Shown: piece by piece, positions 46,560 to 57,611 of the stretch | How the letters are laid out: each line of letters starts with the position of its first letter | Position numbering within the stretch: the first letter of the stretch is position 1 | Assembly: GCA_024138015.1 (NCBI GenBank) | Contig: JAMXBB010000011.1 | Location: 34,828,990-34,892,989 of the forward strand | DNA from: Lumnitzera littorea | Lineage: Eukaryota > Streptophyta > Magnoliopsida > Myrtales > Combretaceae | Reading direction: 5' to 3' | Length of the DNA: 64,000 nt | Notes under the pieces: generated by a model | What the model saw: the letters and a program-made list of their open reading frames with translations, nothing else | Databases searched by the model: none | What the model was told of the DNA's origin: nothing | Program-made: the position numbers and the translations under genes

Positions 46560-47295
46560 ATAGGCCTTAGTTTAGTGGGTTGGCTAATTGCATGAAGGAA
46601 AACTATCATCTTTTTTAACCTACCTAATGTTACTTCTCCTTTTTGTCTCTTAAAAACCATTGGCCCATACCTTGGTTTTGGAAAACTAATGGCTCTAAAT
46701 CCATGGTTTTTTTAAAACCATAAGCCCACATGGGATTTTTTTTTTTTTTTCTCTTCTTAAAACCATCAACTCTTATCCATGGTTTTTCTTAAAACCATCA
46801 GCTCCCATTAATTTAATATTTAACTTAGCATAGTTTATTATATTTAATGTTTTAAGTTAATTCATGACATTATATTGAAGTTTTTACTAAAGCTGGTACA
46901 ACTTATATTTACTGACTACATCTTATTTCTTTTTTTTTTAATTGTTTTTCATGTCATTTATTAATTTTCACATTTATTTGGTTTCTTTTTAAGTCCCGTT
47001 ACACTTCAAGTCATAGTCTTCATGATTTTGAGAATTAATGAATAAATTGATTAGTTTTATTATTTTAACTTATATTAATGTTTTATTACTTCATTTTCAA
47101 AATACATATTTACAAGGTTATTTTGACCAACATTTGGGCCCTATTGTGAAATCCAAGCTTAAATGAACTGGTTTCATAGACATCTTAAATTGAGAGTACA
47201 AAATTCTATGATTGTAGTTAGTTATTTAATTTAATTTAATTTTTCTTTTTGTAAATGTTGTCTCATGCCATTTTTTTAAATTGTTACTATTAACT

Positions 47296-48062
47296 AATTT
47301 ATATCTTAATAAGAATCAAAGTACCAAACCTCTAACCTAAGCTCAAGCTCGAAGGCTTGAGAGTATGACCAAGCAAGTTCTCCTATGCCAACTTGTAGTT
47401 GATGAGTTTGAATTACTTCAATCTACTAGTCTGCTATCTTGTTTAAGCCGAACCCTCCCATGCATATCAATAGTCTTTGACTACCGACTTGAAACATACT
47501 TGAACAACAACTCATCCTACCAAACCACTAACTTAGCCAACTAGAATCTAAGTTGCTCAAAACATGTTTGAGTTGAATTCACCTTAAAAGAACCCCCAAT
47601 TCTACTTGGTACCTCTAATCAATAGTCTCTAGCTTGACTATATAGCCTTGTTCGTTTCTGCCGAAAGTTCTCCACTAGTTGACTACTATGTATTCAAGCA
47701 ACCATGTGAAAGAATCTTTCGTACAAGATGGATACTTTTCTTGATTTTTCATCTATGCCCCTTAACATTCCTTGTACATTACTTATTTTAGACAATAACA
47801 TTTTAATCATTTCCATTTATAGTAATTGCCATAATGTTTTGGGTATAAACGCCCTCTTGTACATTATAGTTGCAAGATATATCAACATTATTATAGAATA
47901 TTTCAAGTCTCTCTTGCTTGCCAGTAAACATCCATTTTGTTTGCTTGCTTGCATTTATTACTCTTATTTTAAGCCTTAAACAAAACTAGATGGTGAGTAT
48001 CCTCATTGGACCAAGTTGTGTGTCATATCTAGTTGATTCGTAAGTCTTCGATAATTGTCTAG
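47296..48062. other. LTR-like debris of the B/G family region
   Basis: No coding domain is present. TGTGTCATATCTAGTTG at 48019-48035 is identical to 1679-1695 in element B's LTR, in a similar context (GAGTA before it). This suggests a diverged LTR fragment. The open stretch 47728-47979 shows no motif. Confidence 0.35.
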
Positions 48063-49925
48063 TGTCGAGCTCTATTTCGGTTTTCCTTAATTTAACCTAT
48101 GCTAAGCCAAGCCCACTCCATATAGGTTACTCAACATAAAATTGGGGAAAAACATTTTTCCTTGAATAATTTTTTTAAAAATAATTTAGAGTCACCAATT
48201 AGTAAAACTAATAAAAAAAGTCAAATTAGGGTTTTTTAGTGGGAAAACCCTAATTTATGGATATTCTAAAAAAAATAATTTTTAGAAAATTTAACTAAAA
48301 AATCTAAATTCAAAGACTAATATATTAAGACCAAATTACCATGTAAAAAAATTAAAAAAAAAAAACTAATTGGCTTTTATTTTTTATAATTTTTCTAAAT
48401 ATGCCAAAAATATGCAAAAATATATAAAAATGTAATTAAAATGAATTTCTTAATAATTTCTATTACAAATTTAGAAAAAAAAAGTTTTTATATTTTTTAC
48501 GATCACCTCTCTAAGGTGATTACATACCTACTAATTGAAATCAAACCAACATAGTTCTATTTTCTAAAAAAGATTTAATGGGTTATTTTTTTTAATTTAA
48601 AAATTGAGTCAAATTTACGTTCTTTAATAATTTAAATTTAAAAAAAAAAAAACTTAAAAGATCTAGCTTCATGAATCTATTTTTTTTTAAAAAAAAAACT
48701 TAAATCTTTTAAAAAGACTCTAATTAAGATTCTTATTATTAAAAAAAAAAAAAACCACTACATGTCAAAAAATTTATTTTTCTAAAACCTTAAATGCAAG
48801 ATTTATACAAATATACTAAGATATGAGATTTAGATACATATTTTTATTAAAGATATGAATCTTTGTAAGAATACGCAATTATATCTAAAAATGTAATTTT
48901 GTAAAAATGCGATTTTCATGAAAAAGGTGCGATTGTTATGAAAATGATACAATTTATCTGAAAATGTGACGTAATTGTAATTCATGTAAGATCTACTTTC
49001 TAAAACAAAAAACTTATACTATAAGACAAAAGAAAGTTAGTAAAATAACACTATTAACTAAATAATTCAACTAAATAAATAAATAAAACAAAAATTCAAT
49101 TACTTAGATGGGTTGGATTAAGGAGAAAACTTATGCGGGTTGTGTAAACCCCGCGAATTTAGCCTTCTAAGTATAGAAACAAACGTCTAAACTGTAGATG
49201 ATTTCTCGAACTCAAAAGAGCCAGTAAGATTTAAAACCGATTAAAATCTCAATCTAAAACCTAAAGTAGATACGAAAAACCTTAAATCATCAATTGAACC
49301 CTTAACCGCATACGAAGACCCTAAAACCTCAAACTTCATCAAAACCCTAAGATGACAATCGAAGATTTAACCGCGTAAGAATATATGAAACCCTAAATGT
49401 GTAAAAACATTAGAGATTGTGTCCTAAAGTAATAAGAACCCTAAAACCATAACTTTAAGGATATCAAAGCACTAATTCACCATAATTTACCCTAAAACCC
49501 TAAATGATAATATATCCTCCACATTTTGCCATCTCATCGGTAAACGACTGAAGATAACCCTCAATTATGCATAAACATTTAGAATGCTTAAATGATCCCT
49601 TAGAAACTAAGATAATGAATCATAGATTATATTTATCCCTTAAGTATATGATTAAGATAGTATTACATAGAGTTAAGGGTATAGTCGAAGATTAGGTTAA
49701 ATGTAGTAAACCTTAATACCCTAAATGCTATTTTTTCATCTTAATTACACTAAGTAGCTTACCAAATGATGTATATAGGATATAAATACCTAATGGAAGA
49801 TCTCATTACCTATTTTTACTAATCAATTCACTAAATTTCTTATTTCCCTCCATTTCCATAATCTTTCTCCAAATTTTTCTTAATTAGTTCATTATGTACA
49901 CAAAAGGGGCTTTATTTTTTTGAAA

Positions 49926-49997
49926 GTTGACCAAGTCAACACATGTTGACCAAGGTCAAAATGTTGACCAAGTCAACACATGTTGACTAAAGTCAAC
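49926..49997. promoter_or_regulatory. Cluster of eight W-box cores
   Basis: TTGAC cores on the plus strand start at 49927, 49946, 49964 and 49983. GTCAA (the same core on the minus strand) starts at 49935, 49955, 49972 and 49992. A 25-base segment beginning GTTGACCAAGTCAACACATG at 49926 is repeated 37 bases later at 49963, and GTTGAC-CAA-GTCAAC is itself palindromic. WRKY factors bind TTGAC(C/T). Confidence 0.8.
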
Positions 49998-50265
49998 AAT
50001 TGAAAAAGCCAACAAAAGTGTCTCTTTCATTAAAGAAAAAATATCTACCTTCTCATGATTTCTTCCCTTTTCTTTTGATTTTTCCCTTCTTTTTCTTTTC
50101 TTTGCCGTCCACTACATTCATCCTCTAGGCCCCACCATTTTCCTTCTTCCATAAGCAAAACAAATCAAAGGAAACAAAACAAAAACATCCTCCATGCCGT
50201 GAGCTTCATTTCCCTTTCATTTTTCTTTCATTTTCAACCATTTCATCCATAATCAAGGGCAACTT

Positions 50266-52309
50266 AAGGTATGCTATTATGTATTTATGTCTTATTTCAT
50301 CCTCTTTACTAGTTAGAAGGAGAAAAGGTTAGGTTATGTGTTGTGTTTATATATATGATTGATTTAGGCTTAAAGTTTCAATCTTTAGATATGGAAGTGT
50401 AGAATCCTTTAGGCAATGGAAGAAAATGCATGTGTACATGTCTTTGAGTAGGTGTATAAAAGGATATGCTAGAAGAATCCATGTATAAATACCTTTGTAC
50501 ATAAGTATACAATATGTACATAACCTAAAATAAGGTATATAGTAACTATACATACATATATCATGTCAAATATACCCTTAAAATACAAAAAGAATGAAAT
50601 TGTGAAGCTTTCTTAAGGGGTTAGATAAGGCATACGAAAATACGTATAAAAAAAATACGTATGTCACCGTATACGTATATGGGTATATGTATTAGTATAT
50701 ATATTAATACATAAGTATACATATTAGTATGTTATGAGTGTAGGTAGGTATATAACATATGTATATGTATAAGTACTTAATGACATATATATTTACATGT
50801 AATAAATGGATTACATAAGACATGACATCATCTAAGCATTACATAAGCCATGACATCATCAATTGGTTACATAAGTGATGATGTAAGCGTAGATTTATAA
50901 TAAAAGAAATAATAAGATTTACATAAGCACATAACATAGGTATATACATATATTTAGAGGTCGAAAATCCCTTAAACCTTAATACACTTCCTAGATTGAA
51001 TTAAACTTAATCAAGTATGTAAATTAGTAGCACTAATGTAAAATTTTCTAAGTGTAAGAATCAAATAGCTAATTCGATCATTAAATCCTAAACTAGGGCA
51101 TAAATATAAATAATAAGAGTAATTAAACTTGAATAAGATAAAATTTCAATAAATTTAACCCATATCATAAAACATGGGTCTTAACGTCCAAAACGGACAT
51201 TACCGTGTGAACATGCGTCCGAAAACGATGAAAAACGACTATAAATTCGTAAATATTGAAAATAGAATGAAAAGGTTACGTACGACTAGTAATTTGGTTT
51301 AATTGAATAAGGGTTGATAGTAATCTAAGTAGAATTAGGTAAGTAGATGTCTAGAACCCTTAGTTGGGTCAACTACTTATTATCTCTGTTATCTCGTAAT
51401 GATCAGGTGATCCCGACGAGGGCAAGGATCTCCCGATTGGTTATTACGACTAGAGCGAGTCGTCATAGTCAAGTGAGTACTCCCGATGACTCTATACTTG
51501 TTCGTGCTTATAGTTAGTGCACTTAAATTGAATATCAATAATTTGATGCATGGGGTTTCGGGATATGCGTGTGCTTAATATTGCTTGATTATTGTAAGAA
51601 ATATTGTTAAATACGACAATTGATGATTTGATGGTATGATTGATTTTTATATGATTTGGATGGTTTGTTGATATTGATTGATCGCCTCATAATCTGACCT
51701 AATTATATTTGGCTTATCTTGAATAAAAAGGGTCATGCATTATCCATGCATCGCATTACTTATTCTGGCCGTCACTTCACGTGGTTGGTAATGAAGGGCC
51801 TTGGAGGGATGGATTCCCACATGATTTGATTAGTACCGTGCAGGAGCATGGGTACAACAAGACCCTACCCTTGGCTCGCGGGTTCTATTGGCGCCGGAGT
51901 CGCTAACCGTGGGTGGCTGGGGGTCGCGTCTAGAGACCACCGCTGTAGGGTGTGAGTGTGGACTGCGGGGGCCACCTCACCGCTAGGCCTGGGACTTTGT
52001 GAACTATTGAATCTTTGGAAATGGAAATGTGTTTTTGTGAAATACGGAATTCAAAGTTAAGGGTAAAAACCCAGGTGCTAGAACCCGGTCGTGATTGGTG
52101 CCGTGTAATCTCCAACCCTTATCTCGGAGGGCGTTAAAATCCGATATTATATGCAGTACCGGTCAACTGCATATATTGTTTGGCATACTGCGTGTGCATG
52201 CATTCATATGGTTGTAATAATTTGTTTGATAACTTGTTTGCTAGTATCGTATGAGGGATTGCTCACTAAGCTCTTGTAGCTTATTCCCCAATAGTCTTTC
52301 TTTTGCAGG
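50266..52309 (+). other. Possible intron-like interval inside LTR I
   Basis: AACTTAAG|GTATGC (50258-50271) looks like a 5' splice site after a pyrimidine-rich leader. CTTTCTTTTGCAG|G (52297-52310) looks like a strong 3' splice site. Nothing coding is recognised on either side, so this is only a sequence-level observation. Confidence 0.25.
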
Positions 52310-54104
52310 TTTACATACGATGGGATTGGGATAAGTTTCGAGTGCTGAGGGTGAGATGAAGATATGTGTATTAGTGTTAGAATTAGTTGAGATTTGTATA
52401 GGTAATACATAAATACTCTTGTAGAAAATATTCACATGTTAGAATTTAATGTAATTTAATTCTACCTGCAGTTTTATAATGTTGGTGATCCTATCTTATT
52501 ATTTGGTAGGGGATACCGATTCTCTGCGGTTCTGAGGAACTATGGGATACCGGATATCCATAGTTATTTATAATTATATATTATGTCATGTTATAATAAA
52601 TTAATTACTTGAAAATCATTAATCTTAGTGATTTATTATTTAGAGTCTTGCAATCTCTGACTTGCAAGGCGGTTTTCATATCATGGGTGCACACATGTTA
52701 TGGAAATTTTAGGTAATCCTACTAGGCCCCCTTTAGGGTCCTGACAGGTTGTGTTGTTATTCTACATTGTGTGGAATTATTATTCGTCAAGGTGTTGTTG
52801 ATTGCGTGGAGTTGCTATGCGTCAAGCTGCTGATCACGTAGCTATTGTTGTGCGTAGAGTCACTGTTCATTAAGCCGTTGATTGTGTAGAGTCACTCTTA
52901 CACAATGTGGAATGGCTATTTGTGCGTAGAGTCGTTATGCGTGATCGGGGTGAAGTGTGGATTGCTGTTGTGCGGAGAGCTATGCGTATGGACTAAAGTA
53001 TGTCTTAAGATGCATGGACTGGAGTGTGTACCGCTATAGGTAGATTGGAGTGAATCATGCATGGGAGTGGTTCGTACATGGAATTGGTGTTGGGTCATGA
53101 AGGTTACTGAAGAGGTTGAAGATGCTGTGGTTATCCGGTAATGAAGTACTAATGATGGAATGGTGATGGGTTTTACAAGAGTCAATAAGTGATTGTATGT
53201 GTAGAATGTGTAATTTTTTTGTTATAGTCAAAATCCACTATTTATAAACCATTAATTTGAATCTTTAGATCCTTTGGATACAGATTCAAATCTCGATTTG
53301 GACTTGACAAATCTAATATTCATAAGATATGAAAATACCCGGTTTATATTTGTTAGTTTCCCAAATAATTCCTTCGAGAATTAATTTAATCTAATCTCAA
53401 GTTCTAGAAACCTTATATTCTATTTGGGATTTGTAACTTAGGCTCAACTTAGTCTAACTTGTTTTAAATTGACTATGTCCTTTTAATATAGCCTAAAATA
53501 TACATGCTAACTATTTAATACCATTCTTAAATTTAATAAATTCCAAGTCTATTTAAATTAGTCCAATTAAATTTATTTTTTAAATTAGACAAAAGTCCAT
53601 AACGTAAGTCCAAATATTTTACTAGACTATTCTTAAAAATACCTTTTTTCTAATGAAGCTCGATTTTCCTAAAGAATCTGAATTTTGCTAAATTGTATGT
53701 ATATTTTTGGATTTTAGCTGATCCGACCCTAAATAACTAACTTGTCTCAGGTACTTTTGACACTTTGTATTTATTTATTTTTATTTTTCAATTTTTTTAT
53801 TTTTTATTTTGGTGTTTCTTATAAACCTAGCCCAAAAATAAAAAGTGACTAAAATTAAAATAAAGAGTGACAAAAATAAAAGCTTTGTAAAGCTTGTAAA
53901 AGCTTTGCTACAAAGACCAAACAACATACCTAATTTTGCCAGGTCTTAACTTGAATTGATAGGATAAAATTAAATAAGAAGAGTCTTGTCCTAAAAGGAT
54001 GGGATAAAGAGTTTTGAATATCAAATAAAAAGGGTACTGTCTTGACTTGAAAGGTCAAGTACCCTTAATAGGATAGATCTCTTTAAGGATCAGTTGCTCC
54101 AAAG

Positions 54105-54915
54105 GATAAATCTTTCAAAGATAAGATAAGATGACGCTTTATTAAAGATAAAATAGGACAACGCTCTTGTAAGCAAGTGATCCCATAAAGGACTAAATGG
54201 CACTCCAACGAGCAAGCAATCTTAGAGAGGACAGGACAAGACAACGTTCTAATGAGTAGGCGATCCGATAAAAGGCAAGACAGTGCTCTAATGAGTAGGC
54301 GATCTAATAAAGATAGGATGGCGCTCTTGTGAGCAAGTGTTGACAAAGGAATAGGATAGCACTCTTATGAGAAAGCAATCCCAAGATTACTTTAAGAAAT
54401 ACAAAGGATAAGATAATGCTCCTATGAGTAGGTGATCTTAGAATAGACTAGATAAGATAGTACTTTCTTTAAGCAAGCGATCCTAGAAAGGATTGGATAG
54501 GAGAGCGCTCCTAGAAAGGATTGGATAGGAGAGCGCTCCTTTAAGTAAGCGATCATAAAAAGGATTGGATAATGCTCCACTAAGCAAGTGACCCTAAAAG
54601 GAATAGGACAATGCTCTTTTGAGTAAGTGATCCAACAAGGAATAGAATAGTGTTCCTTTGAGCAATTAATCCTAGAAAGGACTGGATGACACTTCAATGA
54701 GCAGGTGATCTAATAAGGAATAGAACGGTGCTCATTTGAGCAAGCGATCCTAAAAAAGACTAAATAGCACTCCACTGAGCAAGCGATCCAATAAGGAATA
54801 GGATAGCACTCCTTTGAGTAAGCAATCCTATAAAGGACTAGATAGCACTTCACTAAGTAGGCGAGCCAAGATTACTTTTCGAAATGGACAATGCATTAAA
54901 GGGCAAGCGATCCAA
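54105..54915. repeat. 39-bp tandem array (about 20 copies), with a local 31-bp duplication
   Basis: Monomers have the form GAGCAAGCGATCCTA-AAAGGA-TAGGATAGCGCTCCTTT. GATC-type cores are spaced 38-43 bases early (54179, 54219, 54262, 54301) and regularly 39-40 bases later (54551, 54590, 54629, 54669, 54707, 54746, 54785, 54824, 54863). A 31-base segment (CTAGAAAGGATTGGATAGGA...) is doubled at about 54482-54540. The minus strand is open for long stretches (54083-54346, 54422-54697) as a 13-residue periodic peptide, a consequence of 39 being divisible by three. Confidence 0.9.
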
Positions 54916-55566
54916 GAATTTCAACAACTTTGATGAGTTTTGACAAATTGATTTGAAAGTTGAGTTTGAGGGATTTTAATGATTCTTTGAAAATTTTAAC
55001 TTTTTCTTTTTAAGAAATCTCTCTTGACAATTTTTTAAAAAAGTTTTATTTCTCTTCTAAAATGTTTTTCTTTTTTGAAAAAAATTCATAAAAATACTCT
55101 TTGATAGAAAATTGTGTTGCTAACAATTAAGAAAATCTCAAACACTCTAAAGATCACAAATAAAGGATGGGCTTGCCGCTTGCCCATTGATTACTCATTC
55201 TTTTAGTCTTGTTTCTTGAAGCATAATTCATGATTCCTAAACTTTTTAGAAGCATTGATTTCAAACTTGGGGTTAAGACCATTCATGCTTTCAAGGAAAC
55301 ACTCAACTATTCTTTAATTTTTTACTAAGGGAATAGGTATCATTTGAAATGCTTAGTCCAAGAGGACTTCCTTGCAATCTCATAGGTTTGTTTTCACTCT
55401 CGGCATCAATTCTGAAAATTATAGTCCATCTTGTAAATGGTACACTATAGTCATTCAATCTGGTCTTTTTTAGGTTTGTAATGTTAAGCTTTTGGTCAAT
55501 GGTTTGAGCAAACAGATATCAATGTGCTTTGACCAATTTTTAAAAAATCATATACAATCCATCTTA
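54916..55566. other. Non-coding AT-rich spacer
   Basis: I recognise no domain or repeat structure. It may continue the 3' UTR of element H. Confidence 0.35.
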
Positions 55567-56278
55567 GGTTGTCAAACTAACGATTTTACCTAGAATCGTT
55601 AAAGGGTCCGTAAAATCATAACTTAAAATCGAAACGCAGAAACATAAGTTTTTTCAACTTATGCAAAATAACTTAAAAAAAGTATGGATATATTTATAGT
55701 AGTTATTCAAAACTTGAAATACATGATGAAAATAAAAAAAAATGAAGAAATTAAGTTTTTTTTCTTTTCATACAAATTCTTAATATATAATCTAACATGC
55801 ATAGAAAAAGGAAAAATAGAGCTGATACTTTGTAAATTAAAGAAAACTAAATATTTCAACTCATTTTAAGTTATTGATAGTATAAAATAAAGTATATAGT
55901 TTTCTTTGTAAACTTCGTTATTAGAGTTAAAACTTGGATAAAAGTTATGAACATAAAATAAGAGATTGAGAGAAAAAGAAAGAGGTAAAAAATTGGAATA
56001 GGAGAAGATAGATGTTGTAATGTTTTAATAGTTGATGACTTGTAAAAGGCTAGTTGTATCTTTTTTTTCTTTAATTTTTTAGTCTATTTAACTCAGATAT
56101 ATAGAATCAATAAACTCGGTCAAAAATGTAAGTTTATACCAAATTTATATATAAACTCGATTGAAAACGCAAGTTTCTATATGAAAAAAGATTCTACATC
56201 CAAGTTAACTTGGAAGAGCTACCTAAAATTGTAAACTCGTAAAATGACATGGATAAAATTGTGATTTTAACAACTATG
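55567..56278. mobile_element. 712-bp MITE, possibly Mutator-like, with 11-bp direct repeats
   Basis: Flanking AATCCATCTTA (55556-55566) and AATCCATCCTA (56279-56289) differ at one of 11 positions. The ends are imperfect inverted repeats: GTTGTCAAACTAACGATTTTAC at the left against GTTGTTAAAATCACAATTTTAT read inward from the right, about 17 of 22 matching. The interior is AT-rich with no transposase; the open stretch 55684-55869 is low complexity. A 9-11-bp duplication suggests the Mutator superfamily, but the family is not proven. Confidence 0.55.
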
Positions 56279-57398
56279 AATCCATCCTAAGTCCACATGC
56301 TAAGAACCTAAGAGAAACTAGACATAGGCTTACCCTAGTTTTATAAGAAAATTTTGCTTAAGATAAGTCTATTTCTTTAATCAAAAGAGTTTCATCAAGA
56401 GTGGTATAGTAGGTAAGATCATAAAATGAGGGCTTTGCTTTTGGGCTTAGGAATTTAAAGTGTTTAGCCCATATATATCCTTTATAAGTTCAGACTTCAG
56501 GCTTATTGGCAATTTGACTCTTGCTTAAGGATGATCACCTTGCGAATGTTTTCTTCTTCTTCTTCTTTTTTCTCACTTTTTTTTTTTTCTTCCTCTTTTT
56601 ACTTCTTTATTTTTTTCATGGCGGTTACCTTCCATTGTTGAGTTTTCACTTGATGGGATTCGAAGCCTAAGTGTTTAGGAAAAATCTATGGGCTTAACAT
56701 ATTTAAATAAGGTGTATATAGTTTGAAGTTTTTCTTCATCCTAAAGAAATTGAATTATCTATACAATATTTGCTCATGAATTGGCATAACTAAAGTAAGC
56801 ATAAGTTAGTCTACTCCTTTTCTCCAAATTAATGACCCTATCCTCCTAATTGCCTTAGTATGAGGTGGTTCTTGGTAGGGTTGATTTTAAGAAAAATCTC
56901 CTAAAGGTTCAAATGGGTTTGCAGGGGATAATTGTGTTTAGGGATGACGAAGCGAATGCCTAATATCCTTTTGACATGTGTACTGAGTTCAAGATAGACT
57001 TCCTTTAAGGAATGAGCCCAATATTCACCTTAATGGCACTTAACTCTCATGTGCGTTTAGGGTTAGTGTTTAGAACATGCTTTGTCTCTTTTCATCCTGA
57101 ACCTTTCAAGTAATGTGTTACATCTCCTTAATTAGAAAATTTTAAGTTATGAGTTCACATTTACTTTATCTATTTTCACTTGCTTAATATCTTGCATAAA
57201 GCATTTTATTAATGAAAGTCCAAAGACATTCCCTTGTTGAACTGAGCTATCTTTAAGGATAAAAATGCACGTGAAAACTGCTTTATTTAAATAAATCGTG
57301 TCTACTACAAGCTTCAAAAAGAAAGATTATTTTGAAAGAAATAAATGTAAGAGCTAAAACTCTTTTCTACTTTTGTCACTCCTTTAAACTTGGCCCAT

Positions 57399-57611
57399 TC
57401 AATTGAATTGATCTCCTAAAGATATACCTAACTGCTTTAAATGGCGAGTCACCTTATTAGATGTTAATAATAAACCTTCAATACCCAAAGCTGGAGGTTG
57501 TCTATTTGATACCCCTAGGTTAGGGATACCACTACCCATAGACCCATCAGTCTCTAGAAAATTTGGTTGAATAATCTTAATATCAATCAAATCTTGCACA
57601 TTATGCTTCAA
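57399..57611 (-). pseudogene. gag-pro linker fragment in the left arm
   Basis: A 70-codon open stretch beginning M-K-H-N-V-Q-D-L-I-D-I-K-I-I, followed by I-P-N-L-G-V-S-N-R-Q-P-P. It resembles the Tat/Ogre Gag-Pro linker (K-H-x-V-Q-D-L-I-D-x-x-x-I ... P-N-V-x-x-N-P-L-P), as seen in element C near 19292-19560. No flanking gag or protease is recognisable. The mirror copy in the right arm encodes exactly the same peptide. Confidence 0.4.

Larger units (their letters stand above)
39811..46564 (+). mobile_element. Element G: chromovirus-like Ty3/gypsy retrotransposon with exact TSD
   Basis: The element spans 39816-46559 (6744 bp), flanked by identical ATAGG (39811-39815 and 46560-46564). It has two LTRs, an iMet-type PBS, gag, protease, RT, RNase H and integrase in plus orientation. 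Repeat F aligns seamlessly on both sides once element and TSD are removed. It is from the same family as B: same LTR start, same order and nearly the same length. All ORFs are broken. Confidence 0.92.
38950..47295. repeat. Repeat F, copy 1, split by element G
   Basis: 38950-39815 and 46560-47295 align with 57612-59806 (excluding a solo LTR there) as one unit of about 1.6 kb. Shared blocks include TTTAACTTGGAAAA, TAGTTTTTCAAAAACTAAA, GTCCCTAGGCTTTCGAA-CTTAAAC, AATTCCTCTAA-ATCC, GGTTGGCTAATTG-ATGAA, TTTTTGTC-CTTAAAAAC and AAATGTTGTCTC. The unit is interrupted exactly at ATAGG. The open minus-strand stretch 39352-39699 shows no domain. On the minus strand a TATATAAACC-like box precedes that stretch in copy 2. 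The repeat class is unknown. Confidence 0.75.
49850..52746 (+). mobile_element. I: Tekay/Del-like solo LTR (left border approximate)
   Basis: It ends TTTAGGGTCCTGACA at 52746, matching the GGGTC-TGACA end of Tekay/Del-type LTRs. It contains TTGCTCACTAAGCTCTTGTAGCTTATT (52259-52285) followed by TTTCTTTTGCAG (52298-52309), blocks frequent in such LTRs. A W-box cluster lies near its left side. No PBS or internal region follows the end, so it is solo or truncated. The segment 51780-52130 is much richer in G+C and CpG than anything around it, which suggests it is younger than its neighbours. Confidence 0.5.
48063..53890 (-). mobile_element. H: probable Ogre-like LTR, split by LTR I
   Basis: The start TGTCGAGCTC at 48063 and TTTAGAGTCACCAATTAG at about 48182-48199 parallel TGTCGAGCC and GGAGTCGCCACCTAACTAG of element C's LTR. 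The right part (about 52750-53890) ends in T-rich then A-rich sequence, ahead of CTTTGTAAAGCTTG/CTACAAAG-like sequence and a tandem array. That is the same succession as at 11500-11930 in element C. The middle is occupied by LTR I. This is an inference from layout; no second LTR is visible. Confidence 0.35.

Noticed and set aside
49300..49520. Interstitial telomere (several CCCTAAA/AAACCCTAA motifs)
   Set aside because: The motifs are scattered and never in tandem beyond two units; likely chance or telo-box-like elements in AT-rich LTR sequence.
52916..53185. 89-codon minus-strand open frame
   Set aside because: It falls in a degenerate GTTG/GCGT-rich repeat-like segment next to LTR I and has no domain.
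57399..57611. Conserved small protein, because the identical 70-residue peptide occurs twice
   Set aside because: The second copy is just the mirror arm of the inverted repeat, so identity says nothing about selection.
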